Assembly (NCBI GenBank): GCA_002104945.1 | Contig: MCFH01000022.1 | Coordinates: 558,001-622,000 of the forward strand | Direction of reading: 5' to 3' | Source of the DNA: Piromyces finnis | Lineage: Eukaryota > Neocallimastigomycota > Neocallimastigomycetes > Neocallimastigales > Neocallimastigaceae | DNA length: 64,000 nucleotides | Shown here: positions 13,794-25,767 of the stretch, one piece after another | Layout of the letters: every line of letters starts with the position of its first letter | Position numbering within the stretch: position 1 is the stretch's first letter | Position numbers and translations under genes: made by a program | Notes under the pieces: generated by a model | What the model was told of the DNA's origin: nothing | What the model saw: the letters and a program-made list of their open reading frames with translations, nothing else | Database searches by the model: none

Positions 13794-14956
13794 TTGGTGA
13801 GATATTGTTTATCATTAAATTTTTTTTTTTTAAAATTGAAATTCGTTTTTTTTTATATTGTAAATTATTTTCCATTGGTAATAATAGTATAGACAAATGT
13901 TATCGCACAAGGTATATTGTATTTCATAAAAAAAAAAATATTCAATGTTCATTAATAATATTAGAAAAAAAAATTTTTTTTATTATATTTGATTGAATTG
14001 AAATTGATTATAGATTTAAATTTAATTTTGGGAGGGGTTGTATAAAAAGTAAAATAATATTGCATTTTCAAGTAGTTTATTATTATTATCATATAGATTT
14101 AAAAATTAAGAAAAAAAAAAAGATTGTTAATGAATATATAAAATATAAATACTGTATATATGTTTTCAATAAAAGATTTAATTCTATTTTTTTTTTTTTT
14201 TAGATTTCTATAAGGAATTGAGATTTCGAATGTGAAATTTATTTATATTTAATACATATAAATTTCAAATTATAAATAAATAAAAACAGTTTTAATTCTT
14301 CACTCTATTATACTACTTACGCTCTTCTCTATTATAAAAGGGAACAAAAAGACATTTCAATATATAAAAAAAGTAGTTTATTTAAATAATGGTATAATAA
14401 TTTAGTTTAGTATGAATAATCCATCTTTTATTTTATTTTATTTTTTTTTTTTTTTTTAAAAAAAAATTACTTGTAATTCCCAGTCGTAATAGTCGCTTTC
14501 AACTTTATATTTTAATTGTAAAGTTATTTATATTTATATGAATATAGACCAATAATGATTTTTTTTTTTTTTTTTTTATTTAAAAAAAAAAAAGAAAAGA
14601 AAAATAAAACTTTTGTAATTAGAAATAAAAAGTTTATTAACAATGAAATATATAACGATAATACCATGAATAAAACCAGAATATTTTCTTATTCCTAATT
14701 CTTCACAAGCTTTAATAACCTAAATATTAAAAAATAAAACTACATTGAGTAATACTAATCCAATTTATGATAATATAAAAAGAGTGAGAATGCGTGCATA
14801 GTTTTAGTATTTAACCTTTTTAACTGTTTCTGGTGCATCATCTAATTTTTCTTTGAGATTTTCTTCTTCTAAATATTTAAGATACTTTGGAGTAACTTTT
14901 TTGTTTTGATAAATTTCAGTAAGTTGTTGAATTAAATTTTCAATTTGACTTTCCAT
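12536..14956 (-). CDS. YbaK/ProX-type aminoacyl-tRNA deacylase-like protein
   Basis: Six exons: 14956-14816, 14719-14665, 13705-13628, 13372-13230, 12959-12858 and 12640-12536. They join in phase to 207 residues. Recognisable YbaK/prolyl-tRNA-editing features, in order, are APSKEHMCKTVVMENT, then YYAVCVQYTSKLN and RLANPEKSAELTGFDKNGVC, then PIGTTQKIPIIIT and PPIFYLGAGDVDWKWRIS. The C-terminus is NCWIVDLA. Family members hydrolyse misacylated tRNA (Cys-tRNAPro or Ala-tRNAPro) in trans. That activity is inferred here, because the fungal branch with an N-terminal helical extension is poorly characterised. The first 47 residues (MESQIENLIQQLTEIYQNKK...) form that extension. All introns are GT-AG. 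Intron 2 is unusually long (about 960 nt). The exon 3 acceptor (GAGAG|TT) was chosen because only it keeps phase and gives FIHVMAPSKEH. Confidence 0.85.
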
Positions 14957-15016
14957 TTTTTTTTTTTTTTAATACAATAAAAGGAAATAAAGATATAATT
15001 TGATGAAAAAAATATA

Positions 15017-15017
15017 A

Positions 15018-15084
<67 letters not shown>
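15017..15084. repeat. (AAAT)n followed by (AT)n microsatellite
   Basis: About eleven AAAT tetramers run directly into about eleven AT dimers. It lies about 60 bp upstream of the YbaK-like start codon. Confidence 0.9.
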
Positions 15085-15094
<10 letters not shown>

Positions 15095-17305
15095 TAAATA
15101 TTATTGATTAATGGATGAATATATAACTAATTAAATAAATTAATTAATAAATAAATGAATAAATAATTTAATAAACAAATAAATATTAATTATATAAAAT
15201 TTAATTAATTAATCCAATAATTTTTGATGATTCATTTTTTATAATCTTAATTAATTATCTAATTTAATACTAATTTATTCATTAACTTTAATATAATAAA
15301 TTTATTTAAAATATAATTATTTATTTATTAAAATAATTTTTTGAATCTTTTAATTAAAAAATTATTAAATGGATAACTTTAAATTCATTAAAGTAATTTA
15401 TGTTACGGGTAATGGATAGTTTTAGTTTTATATATATTCATTAAACTTTAGATAAAAAAAAAAAAGGTGAATTACTATGATGAGATGATCATTAAAAATT
15501 TTAAAAATGAAGTGATTTTTGCATATATGCAGAATATTTAAATAATAATAAAAATTAATTTATATTTTATGCAACCTTTTTTTTTTATTTTTATTTTTAA
15601 ACTTTGATCAAAAACTATAATCTTAATATAATTATGCAGTTTTTAATTCCAATGCTAAATTCAATTTATTTTGTTAATTCATTTTCTTACTTTATTTTTA
15701 GGTAAATAATTAAAATAATAAATGTATAAAGAAATGGGAAGATTAAAATATTTTATTAATAGAAGAAGTTATAATGTTCTATGTACAATAATGATTATAA
15801 ATTCAAAGTTAAAAAAAAATATCAATCTTTTATTATAATGATGCTTTTTTTTTTTTATTTTTTAAAAATAATTAAATATATTATTTAATTAATGTTTTTT
15901 TTAGAAACATTTTCTCTTACTTTACTCTTTTATGAATGGAATAGAAAATAAAATAAAATAAAATAAAATAAAAAATAAAAAATAAAAAACTCATTTAAAA
16001 ATACCTTTTAAAAAAATCTTTTTTTTTTTGTTTTTTTTAATTAATTTTTTAATTTATTTTTTACTTTTTTTTTTTTTTTAATTAATTAGCTGTCATTTTT
16101 TTTAGTCACAAAAAGAGATAAAAAAATTTGACTTTTATTTTGATGGAATAAATACTTTTAACATTATCTTTTTTATTAAAATATAAAAATAAAATATAAA
16201 AATAAAATATAAAAAAATTATAATTAAATAAATAATAAATAAATAATCTTATTATTATTGTTTTTTTTATTAATAATATTCATTAATATATTTTCCACTC
16301 ATATCCGATAGTTTTTTTTTTTTTTAAATAAAAAGATAGACTAAATGGTGTAATAAATCATTTTTTATTTTTATGAGAAAACTAAAAAACCATTGTAATT
16401 ATTAATGCTTTTTTTTTTTTTTTATATTTACATCTTATTTTATTTTATTTTAATGCAATTATTATTATTATTATTATTTTTCTCCTTTTCATTTTCCCTC
16501 AATTATTATTATTCATATTTTTTATTTTTAGCTATTTTAAATTTGACACATTTTTTAATAAATTGAAATTAAATGTATTATATCAAATGATAATCTTAAT
16601 CTATAGGAAAGTCATGTTATTGACTATTATTGTTGATGATGATGATGTTTGAGAAAAAAAAAAAGTGGTGTTATGAATAAAATAAAAAAAATAAAAAAAA
16701 AAAAAAACTTTTTTTTTATTAAGATTTTTCGGTTTTTCTTTCCATTAATTAATTTTCAATTTCAATTTAATTTTTAATTTATTATTATTTTTTTTTTAAT
16801 TTATAAAATCATATGTTTTTTTTTTTTTTTAATAATAAAATAAAAATTTTACTCCAAAAAAAAAAAGATTTTACTTATTAAAACAAAAACCTTAAAAGAA
16901 AAAAACGAATCTTTTTTTTTTTTTTTTTTTTTAATTAAATAATTAATCAAAAAAAAAAAAAAAATAATAATAATTCATTTTTATATATTTTTTAAATAAA
17001 ATAAAATAAAAAAAGAAATATTATATATAAAAAAAGAGAAAATAAAATTTATATTTTTATTAAAGAAAGAATTTTTCAACGTAAAAAACAACCGAAACTG
17101 AACTTCTAATCTTTGACAACTTGCTGCTGATTTTTTTTTTTTTTTTTTTTATCGGAAGGAGAAAAAAATATTGAAAAAGATTATTTTTTATTTATTTTTT
17201 TTTTTAAATTTTGAATAATTATAATAAAAAAAAAAAAAAAAAAATTAGAAAAAAGTTAAATCTTTATAATAAATCAAACAAAAAAAAACTTTAAAAGATA
17301 ACAAC

Positions 17306-17306
<1 letters not shown>

Positions 17307-17370
<64 letters not shown>
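17307..17370. repeat. (AAT)n microsatellite
   Basis: About 21 uninterrupted AAT/TAA trinucleotides lie upstream of the TMEM62-like start codon. Confidence 0.9.
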
Positions 17371-17585
17371 GATAAAATAAAGCTTTAAAAAAAAAAAAAG
17401 AAATCTATTAAGTAAATAGGATAATACACACAAAGAAGAAAAAAATAGTTTTTTTTTTTTTTTTTTTTTTTTGAATTTTGACAAATTTTGTTATTATAAA
17501 AAAATAAAGTAAAAAAATATATAAAGAAGAATAATTACAATACTTTAATAAATTATAATAAATAATTAATACTTCAAGGAAAAAA

Positions 17586-20548
17586 ATGGGAAATTATAAA
17601 GGAATATTAAGAAATTATTGGATATTTCTAGTTACTCTAATATTTTATTGTATTGGAATTTCAGTACATTTTATAGCTCAAAAGAAAGGTCCATATCCTC
17701 ATAAAGGAAAAGATATATTAGAAAAGGTTTCTTCACAGACAGAAACAATAATAGATTTTTCTAATAAAAATAATGATACGGCTCATGCCGTTGACTCTAA
17801 CGAGTCAATATATTCCAAACCAGATAATTTATTCTATTTTGTACAGGTATATTTTAATAATAATAATAATAATAATAAAATGGATAAAAAAAAAAAAAAA
17901 TGTTTACAATGAACCAAAAGATTTTTAAAATTTATAAATTTCAATTTCAGTATGTTATAAAATTAAATAAATTAATTACTTATTAATTAATTAATTAATA
18001 GATTTCAGATGTGCATATGTCTTCAAAATATACCAGAGGATCTCAAGGTCATTTATATTATTTTTTTAAAAAAATGATACCAATAATTGATCCAAACTTT
18101 CTATTTATTACCGGTGATATCACGGATTCCTTAACTAAAGGTTTAAGTATAAAAACATTAGAAGAGGATTGGATTATGTACCGAAAAATTATAGAAGAAA
18201 CCGGTGTTGATACTAAGAATAATGGTACTTTCCTTTGGGATATTAGAGGAAATCATGATTGCTTCATGATCCCAGAATGGGATAGTGAGTATAATTATTA
18301 TAAGGATTACTCTCATACCAAAACTAGAGGCTTTTCATTTAATTATAATACTGACTATGGCAGTTATTCATTTGTTGGTTTAGATGGATGGTAAGTCATG
18401 GTATACGAAATGAATAAAAAATAATAATAGTAATAAATAAAAATGATATAAAAAATAATGAATAATAATGAACTAAGTGTATCTCATTAATAAAATCCAA
18501 TTATTTGTATATATTTTATTGGTAAAATAATAATAATAATAATACTATATATATATACAATAGTCCAATCTTAACAACAATAAATCCATTTTTTGGTATT
18601 ATTGATGAAGTTATGATGGAAAATTACGGTACATTTATGGAAAAATCAAAAGATAATACTAATAATAAACATAATTTTGTATTGAATCACTACCCAGAAA
18701 CAGTAGTTAAATTTGGTAAATCCTATACCGGTAAAGAATGGAATAATTATACAAAAGATATTTCTTTATTGTTATCAGGTCATTTACATACAATTGGTGG
18801 TAAATATTATTATTTTTATATATTAATAATCTAATAATACTATTATACTATTTGAAATAATAAAGTATTATACATTAGTAACAATTTGAAATATATATTT
18901 TTTTTAATATTATTCATACTTAATAAATCATTAAATAATATATATAAATATATTAGGTCAACGTGTTTATGCCTATCATAAAGACTTTTTAGAACTTGAA
19001 ATTAGTGATTTCAAATTACATGGTAGATATCGTATCGTTTCTGTTGATCATGATGTGGTAAACTTTTCTGATAAAAATCTTCCATTACCTTCATTACCTT
19101 TTGATTTTAAAGAAAGTGATATTGATAAATTAATTAAAAATCCACCAGAAATATTTAATAAAGATATACCTCCAATTGTCCATATAACTCTCCCAAAGGA
19201 TAGTCGTTTTAATTTAAAGAAAAATGAACCAGTAAAAGAATCCTATGCCTCTGACTATGTTAGAGTTTTAGTATTTAGTAGTCTTTCACCAGCAGATTTA
19301 AATCTTTCTCTTTATATTGATGATGTTCTTCAAGAAGCTAAATTCCAATATGTTGGTGATCAAAAATTAACTAAAAGATCTAAAGTAAGTATTCAAAAAA
19401 GAGATAGTCAACATGATAAGCATACCATTCAATCAAATACCCCACCTTTATGGGTTGCTAAATGGAATAATACCATTTTTGATGATGGAAAATCCCATAC
19501 TCTTAAAGTAGTGGTTAAGGATAAGCAAGGTAATACTGGGGATGATTCTATATCTTTCCGTGTGGATGGTGAAAGTGATGCTATGGATGTACCTGTTATG
19601 ACTCAATTTATTTTAAAATCTGTTTTGGTAAAATCTGTAAGTAATATATATCATTTCTATAATTTATATATCTGTAATCATAATATTTAAAATTTAAAAA
19701 TATATATATTTTTTTAAACGTTTTTTATATATATTTTTTTTCCCCAAAACATTTTATTATTATTAATATTATTTTTATCAACTATTCATTTATTAATGTA
19801 TTTTGTTTATAATTTATATTATTTATAATAATTAATATATATATAGCTTCCAGTATTATTTGGAATAGTTTTTATTCTCTTTGAAATTGCCATTCTTCTT
19901 TCAAGATGGTATTTCATTAAAAATATTATACCAAAGCATCCAGACATTCCTTTCTTACCAACAAGATATATTGGTGATATGATTTCAGAAGAAATAAAAC
20001 ATTTTAAAGAAGGTGGATTCTTTAAAAGACATTATTGTGCACCATTTATTGAAGCCTTTACCTTTAATGGTGTATTCTATCCAATTCAAATACTTCTTAT
20101 ATGTTTATTAGTATTACCTGCAAAAATTGGTGTCATGACAAGATCTTCAGAAAATGTTTCTTCCATTGGTGGCGAATTTTTATATGGTTCCTACATTTCA
20201 GGTCAATGGAGTAATGTTTATGATCAGTATGGTTTATACCTTTTATATTTCATTTTTTTCCCAATTCTCGATACCTTTATCATTTGTTCTTTAAATAAAA
20301 AAAATGAACCTAATCGAATAATTACCATTCTTCTTTTGTCCTTTTTATTCTTTATCCAAGTGGCTTTATGTATGACATTAAGTATGGTTTTTGGTGGTAT
20401 TTTGGCAGTATTCTTAGCTCCTTATCCTAATTGGATTTGTTTTTATTCCTGGACTTTGATATACATTATTATAATTCGTCGTTTTAAACAAAAATCTAAT
20501 AAACCGGTAACGCCTGAACTTGTTTCAGCTCAAGCAGTACAAGTTTAA
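17586..20548 (+). CDS. TMEM62: TMEM62-like membrane metallophosphoesterase
   Basis: Five exons: 17586-17846, 18002-18390, 18564-18799, 18957-19636 and 19847-20548. They join in phase to 755 residues. An N-terminal membrane segment (about 11-33) precedes a calcineurin-like phosphoesterase domain with its metal-binding motifs in order: SDVHMS (about 89), ITGDITD (about 123), RGNHD (about 168), NHYPE (about 258) and SGHLHT (about 286). The junction DGCP-ILTTINPFFG and the segment FLELEISDFKLHGRYRIVSVD match the TMEM62 pattern after the catalytic core. A C-terminal domain with several membrane segments begins at LPVLFGIVFILFEIAILLSR (about 522). The substrate of TMEM62 proteins is not established, so only the fold and metal site are supported. 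The protein is somewhat longer than human TMEM62. Its 3' end converges on the SS18-like gene. Confidence 0.9.
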
Positions 20549-21124
20549 AACGTATATTTCATCATCATGATGTCAAAAATTTAAAAAAAAATATATACCA
20601 ATAATACCATAATCCATACTATATATAAAAATAAAACAAAACAAAATGAACAAGAATTCCCATTTTAATAATAACAATATCAATCCTTTACACTATTATC
20701 AAAAAAAAAAAAAAAGTAAAAATCTTTACAATAAGTTATATTTCAATAATCTAATTTACATTATTATCAAAAAAAGTAAAAATTGTTACAATTAGTTATT
20801 ATATATTATAAAGCAAAAGCAAAAAAAAAAAAAAAAGTTGATTTTTTTTTTTTTTTTTTTCCATAATGCGTTATACCATACACATAATAAAGTTTTTTTT
20901 TTTTAATATTTATAAGTTTTTATTTTATTTTATTTTATGATCCATTTATCGGTCATTTAATATAATTATATACAATCATTATTATTGTAATCATTATCGT
21001 TAAAAAAAAAAAAAAATAATCATTTTTTCATTTTCTTTTTTATTATATTTTTAATATATAAAGAAATGAAGAAATGATTCTTTTTATTATCAATATCAAT
21101 AAATAAAGAAAAAAGAATATATAT

Positions 21125-21178
<54 letters not shown>

Positions 21179-21275
21179 GAATTTTTATTTTTTTTTTTTT
21201 TTATTTTTTTATTGATAGTGAAATAGGTTTAAGGAAATTTAAACCTATAATTTGTTTCTTATTCGATGCCGTTAG

Positions 21276-21308
<33 letters not shown>

Positions 21309-21533
21309 TTTCTTATTCCAATATTATTATATTATCCATCGGGCAGGCGATATAAATAAAATAATGTGGAATGAAATAAAGATACATTTTAAAATTTGGG
21401 TAAATATATTTTATTGTCGGTATTTTTTTTATCCATCTTTTCTATATAAAATGTTAAATTTCTTTTTTTTCTTTTTTTTTTTCTTCCTTTTTTTTATTTC
21501 TTCAGTATTATTATTATCTAGATTCTTTTTTTG
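20549..21533. other. convergent intergenic region
   Basis: These are the 3' flanks of two convergent genes. The region contains A/T homopolymers, including an A run of about 50 at 21126-21175, a 10-bp inverted repeat (ATAGGTTTAA-6 nt-TTAAACCTAT, 21223-21248) and the short retrotransposed stub listed next. No gene was seen. Confidence 0.6.
21253..21318 (+). mobile_element. ultra-short retrotransposed stub with 12-bp target-site duplication
   Basis: The 12-mer TGTTTCTTATTC occurs at 21253-21264 and again at 21307-21318. Between them lie only GATGCCGTTAG and an A run of about 31. The same GATGCCGTT plus poly(A) ends the LINE fragment at 49970-50005. The structure is that of target-primed reverse transcription with extreme 5' truncation. 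Confidence 0.75.
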
Positions 21534-23131
21534 TTAATTATTATTAGTAGTATTATTGTTATTATTTCCACCCAGGGTAATTCCTTCCCATCGACCTTTA
21601 AAAATAGCTCGTGTTACCCCCGGAGTTAAATAACCTACATCTTTTGATTTATCAACGGCAGGTGGTCTTTGTATTTGTTCTGGTATAACAAACGGTTGAA
21701 TAGGTACATAACTTCCAGGATCAATAGGAGATACATTATCTAATTCTGTTTGATCATAAATATTTGGATCCGATATGAAATAAGGTGGAGGAAGAGTAGG
21801 AAGTATATCTTCAAAGGAAGAAGGAATACTATCTTTTTCATCTAGAGTTGTTTCATTTTCATCATATCCTTTTTCCATTGATTTTTTATTTATCTTTTCA
21901 TCTTTTCTTTTTTCCATCTTCACTTCTTCTTCTGAATCTTTTTCCTCTTTTTTTATTTTTTTAGGAAAATCTTGGAGAGGTATTGTGGTAGTGGTATTTA
22001 TAGTGTTGCCGTTGATGACAGTAGATATTTTTGATGAGACATTCTGCTCATTTTTTATTCCTTTTATTGGAGAAGAGGGTAGGATTGTTGAACTTTTTAT
22101 TTTAGTATCTTTGAGTTTTTGTTGTTGGGTTGATTCCCCTTCTTCTAATTTTCTTTTCAATTTTTTGGGAAAAGTAACCGGGGATAAATCTAGTAACTTA
22201 TAAAATAAAATAAAATAAAATTAAAATTAAAATTAAAATTAGTTATTTAACTCTAATCTGTACTATAATAGATTTTTTTAAAAAATTTAATTGATTGAAA
22301 AAAAAAAAAAAAAAAAAAATTATAAGATTGTATATTATAGTAAATCGTTGCAATTAATTAAAATTTCTCACAATTCTTTTTTTTTTTTTTTTGAAAAAAA
22401 ACTTACAGAAATTTTGTCAAAATTCAAATAATTATCTGCAACAGTTGCTAAATAGCTCAAATTTGTTTGAAGACGTCTTTGATATCTGTTTCCATAGATA
22501 ATTATTAATCAATGATTATTATTATTATTTTTTTTTACATTTATATAAATTTTAATATAAAAAAATTAAAATTTTTAATTAGTATTAATTAGAAATGTGT
22601 TTTTATTGTTATACTATTTTAATAATTAAATATATATATATAAGTACTTACATTATAAAATCTGGATCTTCAATCCAACCATAGTTTTGATATTCTATTA
22701 ACACTTTAATTAATTTTTTATTGATTTCCAGTATCTGTTATTGACATTATCATTTTTTATTATATAAAAATAAATAAATATATATATTATTAATGTTATT
22801 AATTATTTGTTGATAAATTTCAATTTATTTCTTTTATTTCTTTTATTTATTATTATTGAATTGAAAAAAAAAGAAAAACATTATTTTTCCTTTTTATTAA
22901 ACATATATACATTTTGAATGGTAGAATAACCTAATTGAGGGACCAAGACAGGTTGAAGTACAGAACCACTATCTTCTCCTTTTGAAGTTAATTTATTTTT
23001 ATTATTGTTAGGGTTATTTTGAAGGGATATAGTGGAGGAGGAAGAGGTAGAAGAGGATGTATTATTTATTATAATTGGATTTTTTTTTATTATTTCAATA
23101 TTTTGGCTATTATTGAGATTATTATTCACCA

Positions 23132-23132
<1 letters not shown>
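21534..23132 (-). CDS. SS18: SS18/SSXT-family protein, probable SWI/SNF subunit
   Basis: Four exons: 23132-22911, 22734-22652, 22485-22407 and 22196-21534. They join in phase to 348 residues. The joined exons give a full SSXT (SNH) domain at about residues 70-125: STIQNILEINKKLIKVL, then IEYQNYGWIEDPDFIIYQRR, then LQTNLSYLATVADN. In SS18 and plant GIF proteins this domain recruits transcription factors or chromatin remodellers. In BAF complexes SS18 is a core-module subunit, so a nuclear SWI/SNF role is the best inference. Before the domain is Asn/Ser-rich sequence. After it comes a Lys/Glu-rich region (PKKLKRKLEEGES, possible nuclear signal), a Pro-rich stretch (LPTLPPPYFISDP, FVIPEQIQRPP) and an Asn-rich tail. 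The QPGY-rich transactivation tail of animal SS18 is absent. Exon 1 start: first ATG before the Asn-rich leader. Confidence 0.87.
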
Positions 23133-23162
<30 letters not shown>

Positions 23163-24654
23163 CTGGATATATATAATAGGGAAAAAAAAATACTATTTAT
23201 TAATTTATTTTAATTCTAATAAATATTATTATGAAGTTGTAGCTGCTGTTGTTATAGAGGAATGTAATTCGTTTTATTATTTATTTAATAAATGAAAAAA
23301 AAAAAAGAGTATAAATTTCATGAAAATAACTGTTAGTCATACGATAGATAGAATGTTAAATTGCTATAAAATTTTTTTTATAATTGATTGTTATTAAATA
23401 TATTAAAAATAAGAAATATTATTATTGTTGCTGTTGCTATTGTTGTTGCATTAAAAGTAACACTTTAAAAACAGGCAAAATAAATAAAGATTAAAAACAC
23501 AAGATGAAATCAATTTTTTTTAACATTTTCCAAATTTTTTACAGACACAAAAAAAAAAAAAAATTTTAATAAAATGTGTGACAACGAAAATTTAAATAAA
23601 TTAAAAAAGTAAAAAAAGAAAAAAATGAATTAAATATTCCAAAAAAAAAAAAAAAAAAAACTTTTTAAAGTAACTAAAAAAGTAACTAAAAAAAAAAAAG
23701 AAAGAAAAAAGAAAGAAAGAAAGAAAAAAAGAAATATTTATTTAAATAAAAAAATGAAAAAAAAAAAAAAAAAAAAATTCATATCCGCTAGAATTAGTAT
23801 TCCTCAAAAATTTAATTTTTTTTAATAAAAAAATGAGGATTACATTATAAAAATATTTAAATATTTATCCTAGATTTTTGGAAAATTTAGCCAGAGCTCC
23901 TGGCCTAGAAAGTAATGAATCTCTTTATTTAATAAAGAAAAGTGATTAAATGATTCTTATAGGAATTTATAGTCTATATCCATATATATATGTATATATT
24001 TTAGAATTGTCACATTTACTATTTTTATTACTAATAAATGAACAAATGGACAAACAAATATCAATACACCAAAATGATAATAGTAGTTATCTTTATTATT
24101 CAATAATGATAAAATTAGTTATTACAATTTAGAAAAAAAAAAAAAACGATACTTTTTTCTTTTTAGTTATAAAATTATTATTATTATTATTGTTGTTGTT
24201 GGTATTAATTGTAATTTGATAAAAAAAAATTAATTTTTTTTTCTATTTTATTTTCGATAAAATTCATTACTTTTTATATTCATTGACATTCAAAAAAAGT
24301 ATATATAAAATGTACATACAAGCGTTTATGAATAACAAAAAAAATATATATATAATAATAAAAAAAAAAGCTAAAATAAATTTATTAGTAATAATTATTT
24401 TCTATTTTTTGAATTATTTTTTATAAAAAAATAAATGGATTGTAACGGTAGGTAGACATGACAATTCATGTCACTAGATATATGTGATATATGTCAGATA
24501 TTAAATATTACTCATCATTAAATGATGAATATTAAAAATTTAATTTTTATTCTTATTATTTCTTTTAAATAAAAGGAAAACTTTAAAAGGTATATATCTA
24601 TTTATATTTGTGTATTTTTTTTTTTATTTCTTCTCCCTTCTTCTTTTGTTCTTT
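23133..24654. other. intergenic region with small inverted repeats
   Basis: Mostly poly(A)/poly(T) and AT-rich sequence, with no supported gene. Three inverted repeats stand out: around 23888-23905 (GCCAG-5 nt-CTGGC), 24455-24472 (GACATGA-CAAT-TCATGTC) and 24505-24533 (nested CATCATT/AATGATG inside AATATT/AATATT). The last two lie 120-200 bp beyond the stop of acetyltransferase copy A. Confidence 0.5.
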
Positions 24655-25767
24655 TCATTTTTTTAATTCTTCTTTTTTTTTATCTTTTTGATAATCTGTT
24701 AATTTTCTTAAAACCTTTGCAGGATTACCACCAACAACACAATCAGATTCAATATCTGTGCTAACAACACTTCCTGCTGCAATTACCACTCTATCACCTA
24801 TTGTTACTCCCGGTAATACAATACAACCTGCTCCAAAGAAACAATCATTTCCAATCTTTATTTTTATACATTTCAATTTTTTTTGGGGACAAAAAAAAAA
24901 GGAATAACAAACCAATTTCAATATTTAATATTATATACATTTATAATATACATAAAAGAAAAATTCTTATAATAGTTAATATATTTTATTTTATTTAATT
25001 ATTTTTTATATATTATATATATAGTTTAAAATATTTATAGTTAACTATTTCAATTAATTATTACCTTGACTGGTTTGGTATATTCTATTCCATTTTTTCT
25101 TTCTTTATAATCTAATGAATGTGTTACTGTTATTATTTGACATCCTGGACTAAATAAGCAGTCATTACCAATGGTAACAGGTCCACAATCTAAAATTACA
25201 TTAAATACATTAAACATACTTTTTTTTTTTTTTTTCATCATTATTATTTCCAATATACAAATAAATAGATAAATATAATTTAAATAGTTAGAATTAATTA
25301 TTCAGTATTATTCAATGGTTTATAAAATTTCATTTTATTATTATTTAATACTAAATTTTATTATAATTTGTTTATTTTTTTTTTTTATTTATTTTTTTTT
25401 TTTAAAAATTTATAAAATGAAATGTACCTTCTATTACCAATTGAAACATTATAGCCATAGTCACAATGGAAAGGAGGTTCAATATACGACCCTTTTCCAA
25501 ACTTTTTAAATAATTTTTCGAAATATTTAATTCTTGTCTTGTAGTCATCAGCTTCTAATTTATCAATATCTTTTATTATTTTTTTTACATTTCCAACATT
25601 CATCACATAATTCATCATTGTAACTATCATACATTTCTCCGGTAATCATTTTCACTTTTTCACTTTTTTCTTTTATTTCAATAATTTCAATTTCATCATT
25701 CTCTTTTAATTTCATTTTTTTATTTACCCTTTTTTTTTCCTGTTGTTGAAGATGCTCTTTTACTCAT
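24655..25767 (-). pseudogene. sugar O-acetyltransferase copy A, frame-broken (Maa/LacA/NodL family)
   Basis: The structure matches its neighbours: exon 1 25767-25428, exon 2 25218-25065, exon 3 24855-24655, with both introns at the same positions as in the other copies. Exon 1 carries the MAT/GAT N-terminal segment (KMITGEMYDSYND) and IEPPFHCDYGYNVSIG. Exon 2 carries ILDCGPVTIGNDCLFSPG and the catalytic-His region TVTHSLDY. Exon 3 carries hexapeptide repeats ending VVGGNPAKVLRKL. Exon 1 is out of frame. An A8 run (plus 25579-25586) is one base too long for the family frame, and the MSKRASSTTG leader stops after GKKKGK and is in a different frame from the next segment. An internal ATG at 25715 gives only about 50 codons. 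Both faults sit in or near A runs, so sequencing error is the main alternative. The proline of the usual THPL is serine here. Confidence 0.7.

Larger units (their letters stand above)
14957..17585. other. divergent intergenic region, low complexity
   Basis: This is the shared upstream region of the minus-strand YbaK-like gene and the plus-strand TMEM62-like gene. It is made of A/T homopolymers, AAAT, AAT and TA repeats. No coding signal or recognisable promoter element stands out. The long T runs and the AAT repeat nearest 17585 probably lie in the 5' UTR or promoter of the TMEM62-like gene. Confidence 0.55.

Noticed and set aside
23950-24132. Plus-strand frame of 60 codons
   Set aside because: Composition matches random AT-rich DNA; no motif, no splice partner.
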